Source of the DNA: Actinocatenispora comari
GTDB lineage: Bacteria > Actinomycetota > Actinomycetes > Mycobacteriales > Micromonosporaceae
Assembly: GCF_017312725.1 (NCBI RefSeq)
Contig: NZ_BOPO01000091.1
Coordinates: forward strand, 1 to 64,000
Direction: 5' to 3'
DNA length: 64,000 nt
A program made the position numbers and the translations under genes. The notes beneath the pieces are model-generated. The model did no database searches, was not told the origin of the DNA, and worked only from the letters and a program-made list of their open reading frames with translations. Position 1 is the first letter of the stretch; each line of letters begins with the position of its first letter. Shown piece after piece: positions 48,500-56,567 of this stretch.

Positions 48500-48960
48500 G
48501 CCGGGAGCTCCGGATCCGGCCGGTGCACGCCACCGATGTCGACGCGGTCGTCGCGCTGCTGGAGCAGCTGGGCTACCCGCAGCGGGACCGGGCCGCGACG
48601 GCGGTCCGGATCCGTTCCTGGCACGACGATCCGAGCGCGACGGCCCTGGTCGCCGACGACGGCGGTGCGCCGCTCGGCATCGTCGCCGTCCAGATCTGTC
48701 CGTACTTCGAGCGCGACGGGGCCTGGGCCCGCATCACCGCGCTGGTGGTCCGCGACCGGGTGCGCCGCCGCGGCGTGGGCTCCCGCCTCGTCGCCGCCGC
48801 CGAGCGGTTCGCGATCGGGCACGGCTGCACGCGGATGGAGGTCACCAGCGCCGCTCGGCGAGGCGACGCGCACGCGTTCTACCGGCGGCACGGCTACGCC
48901 GATCAGGCCGGGGTCTCGTCCCGGTTCCTTCGCGAGCTGGGCACCGACACCGACCGTTGA
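48496..48960 (+). CDS. GNAT-family N-acetyltransferase
   Basis: A 154-residue GNAT protein. Acetyl-CoA binding is shown by ITALVVRDRVRRRGVGSRLV (R/Q-x-x-G-x-G/A pattern), with the substrate strand GAPLGIVAVQI before it and HAFYRRHGY near the end. GTG at 48496 is in a GTGA overlap with the murG-like stop, so it is translated as the fifth gene of the van operon. Its substrate is unknown; acetylation of a cell-wall precursor, or of a glycopeptide antibiotic, would fit the position but is not shown. Confidence 0.85.
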   Translation: MSRELRIRPVHATDVDAVVALLEQLGYPQRDRAATAVRIRSWHDDPSATALVADDGGAPLGIVAVQICPYFERDGAWARITALVVRDRVRRRGVGSRLVAAAERFAIGHGCTRMEVTSAARRGDAHAFYRRHGYADQAGVSSRFLRELGTDTDR

Positions 48961-48970
48961 TCGCCGCGGG

Positions 48971-50065
48971 TCAGCGGGGAACCGGCGGCGGCGCGGCCGG
49001 CAGTTGCACGCTGACCCGCAACCCCCCGGACGGCAGCGGTACCAGGTGCAGCACGCCGTCGTGCGCCCGGGTGATGCTCTTGACGATGGCCAGGCCCAGG
49101 CCGACCCCGCTGTGGTCGCGGTGGATGCGTTGGGTACCACGCTGGAACGGCTCGGTGAGCGTCGCCACCAGCTGCGGCGAGAGCTGCTCGCCGGTGTTGT
49201 CGACCGTCAGCACGACGAACCCGGCGAACGCCGCGGTGTGGACCCGCACGGTGCCGTCCCGCGGCAGGTTGTGCACGATCGCGTTGTGCAGCAGGTTCGT
49301 GGTCAGCTGCAGCAGCAGCGGGTGCGAGCCGATCGTGACCGCCACCTCGCCGGCCGTCTCGATCGTGACGCCGCGCTTCTCCGCCAGCGGCAGCAACGTC
49401 TCCGCCGCCTCCTCGGCCAGCAACGACAGGTCGACCGGCTCCCGGGTGAAGGAGCGCCGATCGGCCCGGCTGAGCAGCAACAGCGCCTCGGTCAGGTCGA
49501 TCGCCCGGCCGTTGACGTAGTGCAGCCGTTCGATCAGCTCCCGGGTGTCGTGGTGCGGGTCGTTGCGCGCCACGTCCAGCAGCGTCTGGGTGATCGCGAG
49601 CGGGGTACGCAGCTCGTGCGAGGCGTTGGCCGCGAACCGTTGCTGCTCGGCCACCTGCGCCTCGATCTGGGCGAGCATCGCGTCGAAGCTGTCGGCCAGC
49701 TCCCGGAACTCGTCCGCGCGGCCCTCCAGTTCGATCCGGTGCGACAGCGACCCGCTCGCTGCCTTGCGGGTGGCGTTGGTGATCCGGGTCAGCGGGGCGA
49801 GCATCCGGCCGGCCAGGATCCACCCGCCGAACAGTCCGAAGATCAGCAGGAAGAACATCATCCAGGCGATCTTCGGGGCGAACGCCTCGATCAGGTCGGT
49901 GCGCCCCGGAATCATCATCCCGGGCGTGGAGGTGACGACCACCCACGGCACGTAGCGCAGCAGGAAGAAGTACACCACCGCGAGCATCAGGGCACCGGCC
50001 ACCATGAGGAACCCGGCATAGCTGAGGGTCAGCTTCAGCCGGACGCTCATCCCGGGCCTACGCAC
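48971..50065 (-). CDS. vanS: Sensor histidine kinase VanS
   Basis: A 364-residue membrane kinase. Two helices (about 15-37 and 67-85) enclose a short extracytoplasmic loop of about 29 residues, as in actinomycete VanS proteins such as that of Streptomyces coelicolor. Then HAMP (about 86-138), the H-box with His150 in NASHELRTPLA, the N-box (LLHNAIVHN), and G-boxes (HSGVGLGLAIVKS). It would phosphorylate VanR on sensing a glycopeptide and dephosphorylate it otherwise. GTG 50065 overlaps the vanR stop by 8 bases; ATG 50050 is an alternative. It ends 10 bases from the convergent GNAT gene. Confidence 0.93.
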   Translation of the reverse strand: MRRPGMSVRLKLTLSYAGFLMVAGALMLAVVYFFLLRYVPWVVVTSTPGMMIPGRTDLIEAFAPKIAWMMFFLLIFGLFGGWILAGRMLAPLTRITNATRKAASGSLSHRIELEGRADEFRELADSFDAMLAQIEAQVAEQQRFAANASHELRTPLAITQTLLDVARNDPHHDTRELIERLHYVNGRAIDLTEALLLLSRADRRSFTREPVDLSLLAEEAAETLLPLAEKRGVTIETAGEVAVTIGSHPLLLQLTTNLLHNAIVHNLPRDGTVRVHTAAFAGFVVLTVDNTGEQLSPQLVATLTEPFQRGTQRIHRDHSGVGLGLAIVKSITRAHDGVLHLVPLPSGGLRVSVQLPAAPPPVPR

Positions 50066-50753
50066 GGCCCGCGCCCTCCCGCCCGGTACCGGCTTCGGCG
50101 TCGATGCGGTAGCCGACGCCGGGGACCGTGGCGATCAACCACGGTTCGCCGAGCCGCTTGCGCAGCGCCGAGACGGTGATGCGTACCGCATTCGTGAACG
50201 GGTCGGCGTTCTCGTCCCAGGCCCGCTCCAGCAGCTCCTCGGCGCTGATCACCCCGCCGTCGGCGGCGACCAGCACCTCCAGTACCGCGAACTGCTTCCT
50301 GGTCAGCGCGACGTACCTGCCGTCCCGGTACACCTCGCGGCGGAACGGGTCGAGCCGCAACCCGGCGATCTCCCGTACCGGCGGCCTGCTGTAGCTCCGG
50401 CGGCGGTCCAGCGCCCGCAGCCGCAGCACCAGCTCGCGCAGCGCGAACGGCTTGGTGAGGTAGTCGTCGGCGCCGAGTTCGAACCCGGACTCCTTGTCGT
50501 CGAGCCGGTCGGCGGCGGTGAGCATCAGGATCGGCATGCCGCTGCCGGAACTCACGATGCTCTGCGCGACCTCGTCCCCGGACGGGCCGGGAATGTCACG
50601 GTCGAGTACCGCGATGTCGTAGGCGTTGACGCTCAACAGCTCCAGGGCCGTGTCGCCGTCACCGGCGATGTCGGCCGCGATCGCCTCCAGCCGCAGGCCG
50701 TCACGGATGGCCTCGGCCATGTAGGGCTCGTCCTCGACGACCAACACACGCAT
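50058..50753 (-). CDS. vanR: Response regulator VanR
   Basis: A 231-residue OmpR/PhoB-type regulator. The receiver has Asp8, the phosphorylation site Asp51, Thr79 and Lys101 in LTKPF; the C-terminal winged helix (about 130-225) contains LTRKQFAVLEVLV, the NADPFTNAVRITVSALRKRL recognition helix and the wing ending VPGVGYRI. ATG at 50753 has no ribosome site; TAGCAT ends 7 bases upstream, consistent with leaderless transcription. It should activate vanH and vanY through the shared element and probably its own gene. Confidence 0.95.
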   Translation of the reverse strand: MRVLVVEDEPYMAEAIRDGLRLEAIAADIAGDGDTALELLSVNAYDIAVLDRDIPGPSGDEVAQSIVSSGSGMPILMLTAADRLDDKESGFELGADDYLTKPFALRELVLRLRALDRRRSYSRPPVREIAGLRLDPFRREVYRDGRYVALTRKQFAVLEVLVAADGGVISAEELLERAWDENADPFTNAVRITVSALRKRLGEPWLIATVPGVGYRIDAEAGTGREGAGRA

Positions 50754-50840
50754 GGTCTCGATGCTAGGAGCCGACACATATCGTCGGCATACCAAAAAGC
50801 ACATACGAGCCGGCAACACGGCGTCGCCTTGACTGACCGC
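50754..50840. promoter_or_regulatory. Divergent vanR / vanY control region
   Basis: On the minus strand TAGCAT (50761-50766) lies 7 bases before the vanR ATG. On the plus strand the 59-base element 50776-50834 ends in TTGACT, 6 bases before the vanY ATG, and matches the vanH element in 46 of 59 positions. One VanR site here could therefore control vanRS and vanY together. Confidence 0.6.
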
Positions 50841-51368
50841 ATGCGACAAACCACCTCAGCACCAGCGAAGACCGGCAGGATCCCGCCGAACGACGAGGTG
50901 CCCGTACGGACCACGACCGAGGCGGACGGGGTGCTGCCCGCCGGCGTGACGGTGTTCGACGACCGCTATCCCGGCGTCGCCAACCTCGACTCCGCGCTGC
51001 TCCGCGCGCTGCGGGCGGCAGCCGCCGACGCCGCCCGGGACGGCGTGGAGTTCCGGGTCAACAGCGGCTGGCGCTCCCCGGCGTACCAGAACCAGCTGCT
51101 GCGCGAGGCGGTCACCAAGTACGGGTCGGCGGCGGAGGCCGCCCGCTGGGTCGCCACCGCGGACACCTCCGCGCACGTGGCCGGCCACGCCGTCGACATC
51201 GGGCGGTTCGACGCGACCGCCTGGCTGGCCCGGTACGGCGCCCGGTACGGGCTGTGCCAGATCTACCGCAACGAGCCCTGGCACTACGAGCTGCGCCCGG
51301 AAGCCGTCCGGCACGGCCGGCCGCCCCTCTACCCCGATCCCACCCACGACCCCCGCATGCAGCCCTGA
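50841..51368 (+). CDS. vanY: VanY-type D,D-carboxypeptidase, no membrane anchor
   Basis: A 175-residue M15 zinc peptidase. The metal motif is SAHVAGHAVDI with His112 and Asp119, and EPWHYE gives Glu145 and His148; NSGWRSPAYQ carries the conserved Arg-Ser before them. VanY removes the terminal D-Ala from pentapeptides that still end in D-Ala-D-Ala. Classical VanY proteins are membrane anchored; here no signal or membrane helix is present, as in the cytoplasmic VanXY group. Start ATG 50841 lies right after the VanR-type element. Confidence 0.9.
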   Translation: MRQTTSAPAKTGRIPPNDEVPVRTTTEADGVLPAGVTVFDDRYPGVANLDSALLRALRAAAADAARDGVEFRVNSGWRSPAYQNQLLREAVTKYGSAAEAARWVATADTSAHVAGHAVDIGRFDATAWLARYGARYGLCQIYRNEPWHYELRPEAVRHGRPPLYPDPTHDPRMQP

Positions 51369-51460
51369 CCGCGACCACGGCGTCGACGCACCGCAAGCTC
51401 GCCGACGAGCCGCTGGCCAACGTGGTCGCCTACCAGCTCGACACCCGGGCCCGCGCCGGC

Positions 51461-51607
51461 ATGACCGAGCACGATCGGGTCGACGCGAAGCTCGCGGCGA
51501 TCCGCAGCCGGCTGGGCTCCCCGCAGCGCGAGGGGCCGCCCTACCAGGAACGCGCGAGCTGGCACGACCGCGCCCGCCTGGCCCGCTGGCAACCACCCCG
51601 CCGCTGA
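51461..51607 (+). CDS. Possible small charged protein (weak)
   Basis: The 345-base space 51369-51713 holds a plus-strand frame with no family match. From ATG 51461 it encodes 48 residues rich in Arg, Gln and Glu (starting MTEHDRVDAKLAAIRSRLG); the frame is open back to 51254 and GTG 51422 is another start. There is no clear ribosome site. It could be the remnant of a gene. I see nothing else in this space. Confidence 0.3.
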   Translation: MTEHDRVDAKLAAIRSRLGSPQREGPPYQERASWHDRARLARWQPPRR

Positions 51608-51713
51608 CCGGATCCCCCGACGAGCGCCCCGGGTAGGACGTCGTTACCGGACGATCTTCGCGGTGGCGCCGATCGAGGACAACAGGCCCGGCTCGGCGCG
51701 GAAGCGCGACCGG

Positions 51714-52295
51714 TCAGGGCTGGGAGACGTAGGGGTTGTCGGCGAGGTAGAAGCGGCGGGGCGCGGCGACGGCGCGGGAGATGCCGACCCGCGTCGTGGT
51801 GACGATCCGCTGCTGGTCGACCGGGTCGCGCTCGACCAGCCGTACCGGCGGCAGCGACAGGTCGTGGCCGCTCAGCGTGCGGGTGATGCCGAGTGCCTGG
51901 CACAGCTTGCCCGGCCCGTTGGTCAGCGCCGTCCCGGCTCGGCCGCGGCGGGCCCGCATCACGTCCTCGCCCTCGACCGGTTCGACGGCCCGGACCAGCG
52001 CCCCGCTGCCGTACCCGTCCCGCCCGGTGACGACGTTGCAGCAGTGGTGAATGCCGTGGATCAGGTAGACGTACAGGTGCCCGGCGGAGCGGAACATCGC
52101 GTCGGTTCGCGCGGTACGCCCGCGAAACGCGTGGCTCGCCTCGTCGTCCTGGTCGTACGCCTCGGTCTCCACGATCCGCGCGACCAGCGTGCGGCCGTCG
52201 AGCTCGCGGTGCAGTTCGCAGCCGAGCAGCCGGCGCGCGGCCTGCTCCACCGGAAGGTCCAGCCAGTCGAATCCTGGCCGCAGCATCTCGCTCAT
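51714..52295 (-). CDS. 3-methyladenine DNA glycosylase (Aag/MPG family)
   Basis: A 193-residue base-excision repair enzyme that removes alkylated purines. Family motifs: VEQAARRLLGCELHR, RIVETEAYDQDDEASHAF with the catalytic Glu in ETEAY (43-47), AMFRSAGHLYVYLIHGIHHC, ALVRAVEPVEG, and TNGPGKLCQALGI. Length equals that of bacterial MPG proteins. ATG at 52295 is preferred; a second ATG lies 9 bases further in. It is transcribed in the same direction as the glycosidase-like gene upstream. Confidence 0.94.
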   Translation of the reverse strand: MSEMLRPGFDWLDLPVEQAARRLLGCELHRELDGRTLVARIVETEAYDQDDEASHAFRGRTARTDAMFRSAGHLYVYLIHGIHHCCNVVTGRDGYGSGALVRAVEPVEGEDVMRARRGRAGTALTNGPGKLCQALGITRTLSGHDLSLPPVRLVERDPVDQQRIVTTTRVGISRAVAAPRRFYLADNPYVSQP

Positions 52296-52484
52296 CGTCG
52301 CGCGCAGCCTAGCGCAGGCCACCGGACCGCCGCGGCCACGGTGCAGGTCGACCGGGCTCGGCAGCGCGGGCACCGGACCGAACGGCACCGGCCGAACCGC
52401 GGGTCCGGGAGTCACCGGCCCCGGCGGTTCGGGAGTCACCGGCCCGTTCGCGCCAGACGTCATCCTGACCCGGCGCTCCGGACG

Positions 52485-53513
52485 TCACCGGCTCGGACGC
52501 TCCGGTGCCGGGCGATGGTCCACGGCACGGTCCCGGTAAGCGTCGGCCAGGGCGTGGAAGGCGGCCTTGGGGCGGCGTCGACCGTCCGGCCCGATCCGGA
52601 CGACCCCGTACGAGGCGAGGTCGAGATCGGCGTGCGGGCCGGGCCGGTGCTCGAACGCGTAGCCGGCGAAGGTGAACCAGAACGCCGTGTCGACCCCCTC
52701 TGCGTCGAAGACCGCCAGCACCTCGCGCAGGTACCGGGCCTGCTCCGGCTCGTCCCGGACGTACTCGCCGGACAGCCGGGGCGGGGTGAACGAGCGGTCG
52801 ACGATCAGCCAGCCGCGGGCGCCGAGGTCGGCCGCACCGCGGAACGTGGCGCAGCCGAACTCGGTGACCGCCACCGGTTTGCCGTACCGGTGCAGGGCGC
52901 GGATCTCCGCGGCGAACGTGGCCGCGTTGTGCGCCGCCCGGTACGCGTCCGCCGCGACGTAGTCGAACGGTGTCCAGTCCACCCGCTCGTACGGTAGCGA
53001 GGCGTAGGTGACCGGACCGCCGAACAGCGGCCGGACCCGGTCGAGCGCGGTGGCCAGGAACCCGTTGAGCGCCGGCGGTACGGCGGCGAGCAGCGCCGGC
53101 GACCGCCCGCCGGGCGAGGTCAACGACGCCAGCCGAGCGTGCAGGTCGTCGCCGGGCAGGAACCCGGATGCCATGATGCTCAGCTCACCGCCGAGCACGA
53201 GTACGACCTCGTTGCCCTGCCGCCGCAGGCTTTCGGCTCGTCTCGCGCAGTCGGCGAACAGCGCGAGCATCGCGTCGGTGCCCAGTTCGCACGGGAACGG
53301 CGCGTACCAGACGGCCAGGCCGGCGGCCGCCGCCGCGCGGGCGGCCACATCGAGCCGGCCCGGATCGCCGCCGGTGATGCGTACCGCGGTGCAGTGCAGA
53401 TCCGCCGCGATGACCCGCATCTCCTCGCCTACCGTCGCCGCGTCGAACCGCTCGCGCGTCGGGTGCCCCGCCGGGTAGGCGCCGGTGTCGTAGTTGATTC
53501 CCTTGCCGCGCAC
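52485..53513 (-). CDS. TIM-barrel glycoside-hydrolase-like protein
   Basis: A 342-residue protein without a signal peptide. The (beta/alpha)8 signature includes KGINYDTGAYP at the start, LHCTAVRITGGD, VVLVLGGELSI (a candidate acid residue at the end of strand 4), VDWTPFDYVAADAYR, and AVTEFGCATFRGAADLG with a candidate nucleophile Glu. This matches a family of actinobacterial cellulase-like proteins often loosely labelled abortive infection proteins. The substrate is unknown. GTG at 53513 begins 5 bases after the membrane-protein gene, so the two are coupled. Confidence 0.75.
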   Translation of the reverse strand: MRGKGINYDTGAYPAGHPTRERFDAATVGEEMRVIAADLHCTAVRITGGDPGRLDVAARAAAAAGLAVWYAPFPCELGTDAMLALFADCARRAESLRRQGNEVVLVLGGELSIMASGFLPGDDLHARLASLTSPGGRSPALLAAVPPALNGFLATALDRVRPLFGGPVTYASLPYERVDWTPFDYVAADAYRAAHNAATFAAEIRALHRYGKPVAVTEFGCATFRGAADLGARGWLIVDRSFTPPRLSGEYVRDEPEQARYLREVLAVFDAEGVDTAFWFTFAGYAFEHRPGPHADLDLASYGVVRIGPDGRRRPKAAFHALADAYRDRAVDHRPAPERPSR

Positions 53514-53518
53514 CGGAG

Positions 53519-54154
53519 TCAGACCGTCTCGGGGGTGGTGGCGTGGCGGGCGGCGGCGCGTTGCCGGCTCCGGCGGTACCACAGCGACCAGCCGACCAGC
53601 AGCCCGACGGTGCCTATCTGCAACGCGGTGGACAGCGCGGCGGTGACGTCGACCGGCAGCAGGTAGATCAGCGGCACCCGGACGATCGCCTCGGCCAGCA
53701 GACCGGCCCCCCAGACGAGGCTCATCAGCACGAACACCCGCCGGAACGCCGGCCGGTCGCGCCACAGCCGGTCCCACCGGTCGAGCACGTCGGGCTTGCC
53801 GGCGTTGAGCCGCCGCAGGATCGCGTAGAGCACCGGGCGGCCGACGGCGACCGATCCGAGCAGCAGCAGGCCGAGCCCGCCGGACACGATCGACTCGCGC
53901 GCCAGCAGGATCCGGGCGTCCCCGGTCAGCAGCGACGCGACCAGCAGCGCGACGAACCCACCGGCCACGACGGCGGCGAGCCCGTCGAGGCGCCGTCTGG
54001 TGATCGCGACGTACGCCAGCCGGAGCAGCGCGACGCAGCCGCCGGCGGCCAGCGCGGGTTCGACGTCGAGCCCGACGGCGCGCCCCCCGTAGTAGACCGC
54101 GGCCGGCAGCCCCACGTCGGCCAGCAGCCCGATGATCAGCGCTCGCTTGTCCAT
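53519..54154 (-). CDS. VC0807-family-like membrane protein
   Basis: A 211-residue membrane protein with about six hydrophobic helices and the GLLADVGLPAAVYYGGRA start, a TRRRLDGLAAVV loop, LTGDARILLARESIVSG, and the GRPVLYAIL segment that characterise VC0807-like proteins of unknown function. ATG at 54154 is chosen because AGGGAG is at the right distance; the in-frame GTG at 54160 overlaps it. Divergent from a TetR gene over an operator-like inverted repeat, so probably its target. Confidence 0.82.
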   Translation of the reverse strand: MDKRALIIGLLADVGLPAAVYYGGRAVGLDVEPALAAGGCVALLRLAYVAITRRRLDGLAAVVAGGFVALLVASLLTGDARILLARESIVSGGLGLLLLGSVAVGRPVLYAILRRLNAGKPDVLDRWDRLWRDRPAFRRVFVLMSLVWGAGLLAEAIVRVPLIYLLPVDVTAALSTALQIGTVGLLVGWSLWYRRSRQRAAARHATTPETV

Positions 54155-54174
54155 GTCCACTCCCTCGAAATTAG

Positions 54175-54190
54175 GATACGTGAACGTATC
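54175..54190. promoter_or_regulatory. Perfect inverted repeat, candidate TetR operator
   Basis: GATACG TGAA CGTATC is a perfect 6+4+6 inverted repeat between the VC0807-like gene and the TetR gene, within a locally AT-rich stretch. It is the natural binding site for the adjacent TetR protein. Confidence 0.65.
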
Positions 54191-54261
54191 TCACATGGAC
54201 TTGCACGCAGGGCAAGCGACTTGCGGTAAGGTACGGGCCAGTTCCTTCAGGGGAGGTCTCG

Positions 54262-54867
54262 ATGGTCGAGGACGGCACGGCGGTCAAGGCGACCCGCCGG
54301 CGCGGTGCGGCGCTGGAGGCGGCGGTGCTGCAGGCCGCGGCCGAGGAGCTGGCCGAGGTCGGCTATCCCGGGCTGACCATGGACCGGGTCGCCGCCCGCG
54401 CCGGTACCAGCAAGAACGTGATCTACCGCCGCTGGCCGAACCGGACGGCGCTGAGCATCGCGGCATGGCGATCGATGCTGCCGAGCGCGCCGGACGACGT
54501 GCCCGACACGGGCACGTTGCGCGACGACGCGCTGGCCATGCTGCGCCGGACCAACGACCGGATGGCCGCACCGTTCGGCGCCGTGCTGCGCGGCCTGCTG
54601 GCCGGGATGCAGGACGATCCCGAGCGGCTGCGCGAGATCCGCGAGCAGCTCGGCCGGGTCGGCGTCGGTCCGTGGCTGACGATCCTGGCGCGCGCGGTCA
54701 CCCGCGGCGAGGCCGACCCCGCGGCGCTGACCCCGCGGGTGGCGACGGTCGCCGTCGACCTGCTCCGCAACGAGTACGGGCTCAACGGCATGACCAGCGC
54801 CGGGGACGGCCTGCTGGTCGAGATCGTCGACGAGGTCTACCTGCCGCTGGTCCGGCCCCGCGGCTGA
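54262..54867 (+). CDS. TetR-family transcriptional regulator
   Basis: A 201-residue TetR protein. The helix-turn-helix spans about 15-62: AVLQAAAEELAEVGYPGLTM, RVAARAGTSKNVIYRRWPNR. The C-terminal part (about 85-195) resembles the TetR_C_16/ActR-like ligand domain. ATG at 54262 follows a strong ribosome site AGGGGAGG. It probably represses the divergent membrane-protein and glycosidase-like operon and itself via the inverted repeat at 54175-54190. Confidence 0.9.
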   Translation: MVEDGTAVKATRRRGAALEAAVLQAAAEELAEVGYPGLTMDRVAARAGTSKNVIYRRWPNRTALSIAAWRSMLPSAPDDVPDTGTLRDDALAMLRRTNDRMAAPFGAVLRGLLAGMQDDPERLREIREQLGRVGVGPWLTILARAVTRGEADPAALTPRVATVAVDLLRNEYGLNGMTSAGDGLLVEIVDEVYLPLVRPRG

Positions 54868-54915
54868 GCCGGCGACTTGACCTTGCCGTACGTGTGAGGC
54901 TTCTACGGTCGGCCG

Positions 54916-55923
54916 ATGCGACTCGACGAGCAGCACGACAGGACGATGCGGGCGCTGGTGCAGCAGACCCACCGAGGGCCGGCCGACCTGGTCCTCGTGA
55001 CCGACCGGCCCCGCCCCACCCCGGGGCCCGGGGAGTACCTGGTGCGGGTCGGTGCCGCCGGGATCAACTTCGCCGACGTCATGCAGTCCCGCGGGACCTA
55101 CGGCGGCGGGCCGGCGGCGCCGTACCTGGCCGGCTTCGAGGCCGCCGGCGAGATCGTGGCGACCGGCCCGGACGTCCCGGCTCCGCTCCCGCCCGGCACC
55201 CGGGTCGTGGGCGCCGGACCCGGCGCCTTCGCGCAGTACCTGACCATGCCGGCCGCCGGCGCGATCCCGGTACCGCCGGGTTGGACCGACGCCGCGGCCC
55301 TGGGCATGGTGCTCAACTGGGCGACCGCCCTGGCCGCGCTGCGGCCACTGGGCCAGGTCGAGCCCGGCGACGTGGTCCTCGTGCACGCCGCGGCCGGCGG
55401 GGTCGGCCAGGCCGCCGTCCGGCTGGCCCGCCACTACGGCGCGCGCGTGCTCGGCACGGCATCGGCGGCCAAGCACGACACGGTCCGGGCGCTCGGCGTC
55501 GACGAGGTGTTCGACAGCGCCAGCCCCGAGCTGACCGACCTGATCCGTCGCCGTACCGACGGGGTCGATCTGGTGCTGGAGTCGGTCGGGCGCGCGACGT
55601 TCGCCACCAGCCTGGCCGTCACCAGGCCGTTCGTGGGGCGCATCGTGGTGTTCGGCGCCGCGTCCGGGGACGCCGTGCTCGACACGCACGATCTGGTCTT
55701 CCGTCACCAGGTGCAAGTCAAGGGGCTGCACATCGGCGCGCTGGCCACGAGCGCCCCGGCCCTCCACCGGTCACTGCTGGCCGAGCTCGACACGCTCGTC
55801 GGCCAGGGGGTGTACCCACCCGGGCGTCCACGGGTGCACCCGCTCGCGGCGGGCCCGGCGGTGCTTCGCCGGCTCGAGGCCGGCGAGACGACCGGCAAGC
55901 ATGCCCTCGATCCGTGGCGGTGA
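54916..55923 (+). CDS. NADPH:quinone oxidoreductase-like MDR protein
   Basis: A 335-residue zinc-free medium-chain dehydrogenase. Motifs: GAAGINFADVMQSRGTYGG, ADH-like GFEAAGEIVATG, VHAAAGGVGQAAVRLA with the cofactor loop at 158-164, and DLVLESVGRATFA. The usual Cys zinc ligands are absent, as in quinone oxidoreductases and zeta-crystallin. ATG 54916 is given; ATG 54946 (MRALVQQTH) is also possible and closer to the family. It follows the TetR gene by 48 bases and could be cotranscribed with it. Confidence 0.9.
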   Translation: MRLDEQHDRTMRALVQQTHRGPADLVLVTDRPRPTPGPGEYLVRVGAAGINFADVMQSRGTYGGGPAAPYLAGFEAAGEIVATGPDVPAPLPPGTRVVGAGPGAFAQYLTMPAAGAIPVPPGWTDAAALGMVLNWATALAALRPLGQVEPGDVVLVHAAAGGVGQAAVRLARHYGARVLGTASAAKHDTVRALGVDEVFDSASPELTDLIRRRTDGVDLVLESVGRATFATSLAVTRPFVGRIVVFGAASGDAVLDTHDLVFRHQVQVKGLHIGALATSAPALHRSLLAELDTLVGQGVYPPGRPRVHPLAAGPAVLRRLEAGETTGKHALDPWR

Positions 55924-56003
55924 GACGTCACCGGCTCGGGCGGCATCGGTGGGTGCCGCCGGTACCCGGGAACACCCCTGAGCACGGCGGCGTTGGCGCA
56001 GGC

Positions 56004-56414
56004 ATGCAGATCGGTGACGCGGCGCGGGCGGTCGGGGTGTCCGCCCGCTCGCTGCGGTACTACGAGGACCAGGGGCTGATCGTCCCCGGCCGCCGCAGCA
56101 ACGGCTACCGCGACTACTGCCGCTCGACCATCGACCGGGCGGCGGCCGTGCGCTCGCTGCTGGCGGTGGGGCTCCCGGTGCGGTTGATCGGCGACGTGCT
56201 GGCCGGCCCGCACCCGCCTGCGGGCGGCGTCCCGGCGGCCGAGCATCTCGCTGCGGCCCGGGCCTACCGGGACCGCATCGGCGCCCGCGTCCGCCTGCTC
56301 CGGGCGCAACAGGACTCGCTCGACGAGTACCTGCGCCGGGCGTCGGCGCCGGCCGCCGCCGCGCAGCCCCGGGCCTCCGCGTCCCGGTCGGGCGGATCGC
56401 CGGCGGGCCGCTGA
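56004..56414 (+). CDS. MerR-family transcriptional regulator
   Basis: A 136-residue regulator. The N-terminal winged helix is canonical: IGDAARAVGVSARSLRYYED, GLIVPGRRSNGYRDY, then helices with LLAVGLPVRLIGDVL. A dimerisation helix (about 85-115) precedes a Ser/Ala-rich tail. There is no Cys metal-binding set in the C-terminal part, so a small organic ligand or redox-independent signal is more likely than a metal. It may control the quinone oxidoreductase upstream or the epimerase downstream. Confidence 0.88.
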   Translation: MQIGDAARAVGVSARSLRYYEDQGLIVPGRRSNGYRDYCRSTIDRAAAVRSLLAVGLPVRLIGDVLAGPHPPAGGVPAAEHLAAARAYRDRIGARVRLLRAQQDSLDEYLRRASAPAAAAQPRASASRSGGSPAGR

Positions 56415-56567
56415 GCCGGGTCGCGCCGGCGCCATCGGATCACCGCACCACGCTGGGCCGTCGTCCGCTCTGCTCTGAGCAGATCCGCTGCTGGCGAAAG
56501 CGGCGGGCGTGTCGCCCCGACGGCTGCGACGATTCCGCGGAGACGGTACGACGAGAGGACTGGTTCG

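Noticed and set aside
51714-54154. A phage-defence role for the TIM-barrel protein, because relatives are labelled abortive infection
   Set aside because: The sequence shows only a glycosidase-like barrel, and its neighbours (DNA glycosylase, VC0807-like protein, TetR) are not defence genes; the label has no visible basis here.
54247-55767. Minus-strand open frame opposite the TetR and quinone oxidoreductase genes
   Set aside because: Shadow of well-supported plus-strand genes; no family similarity.
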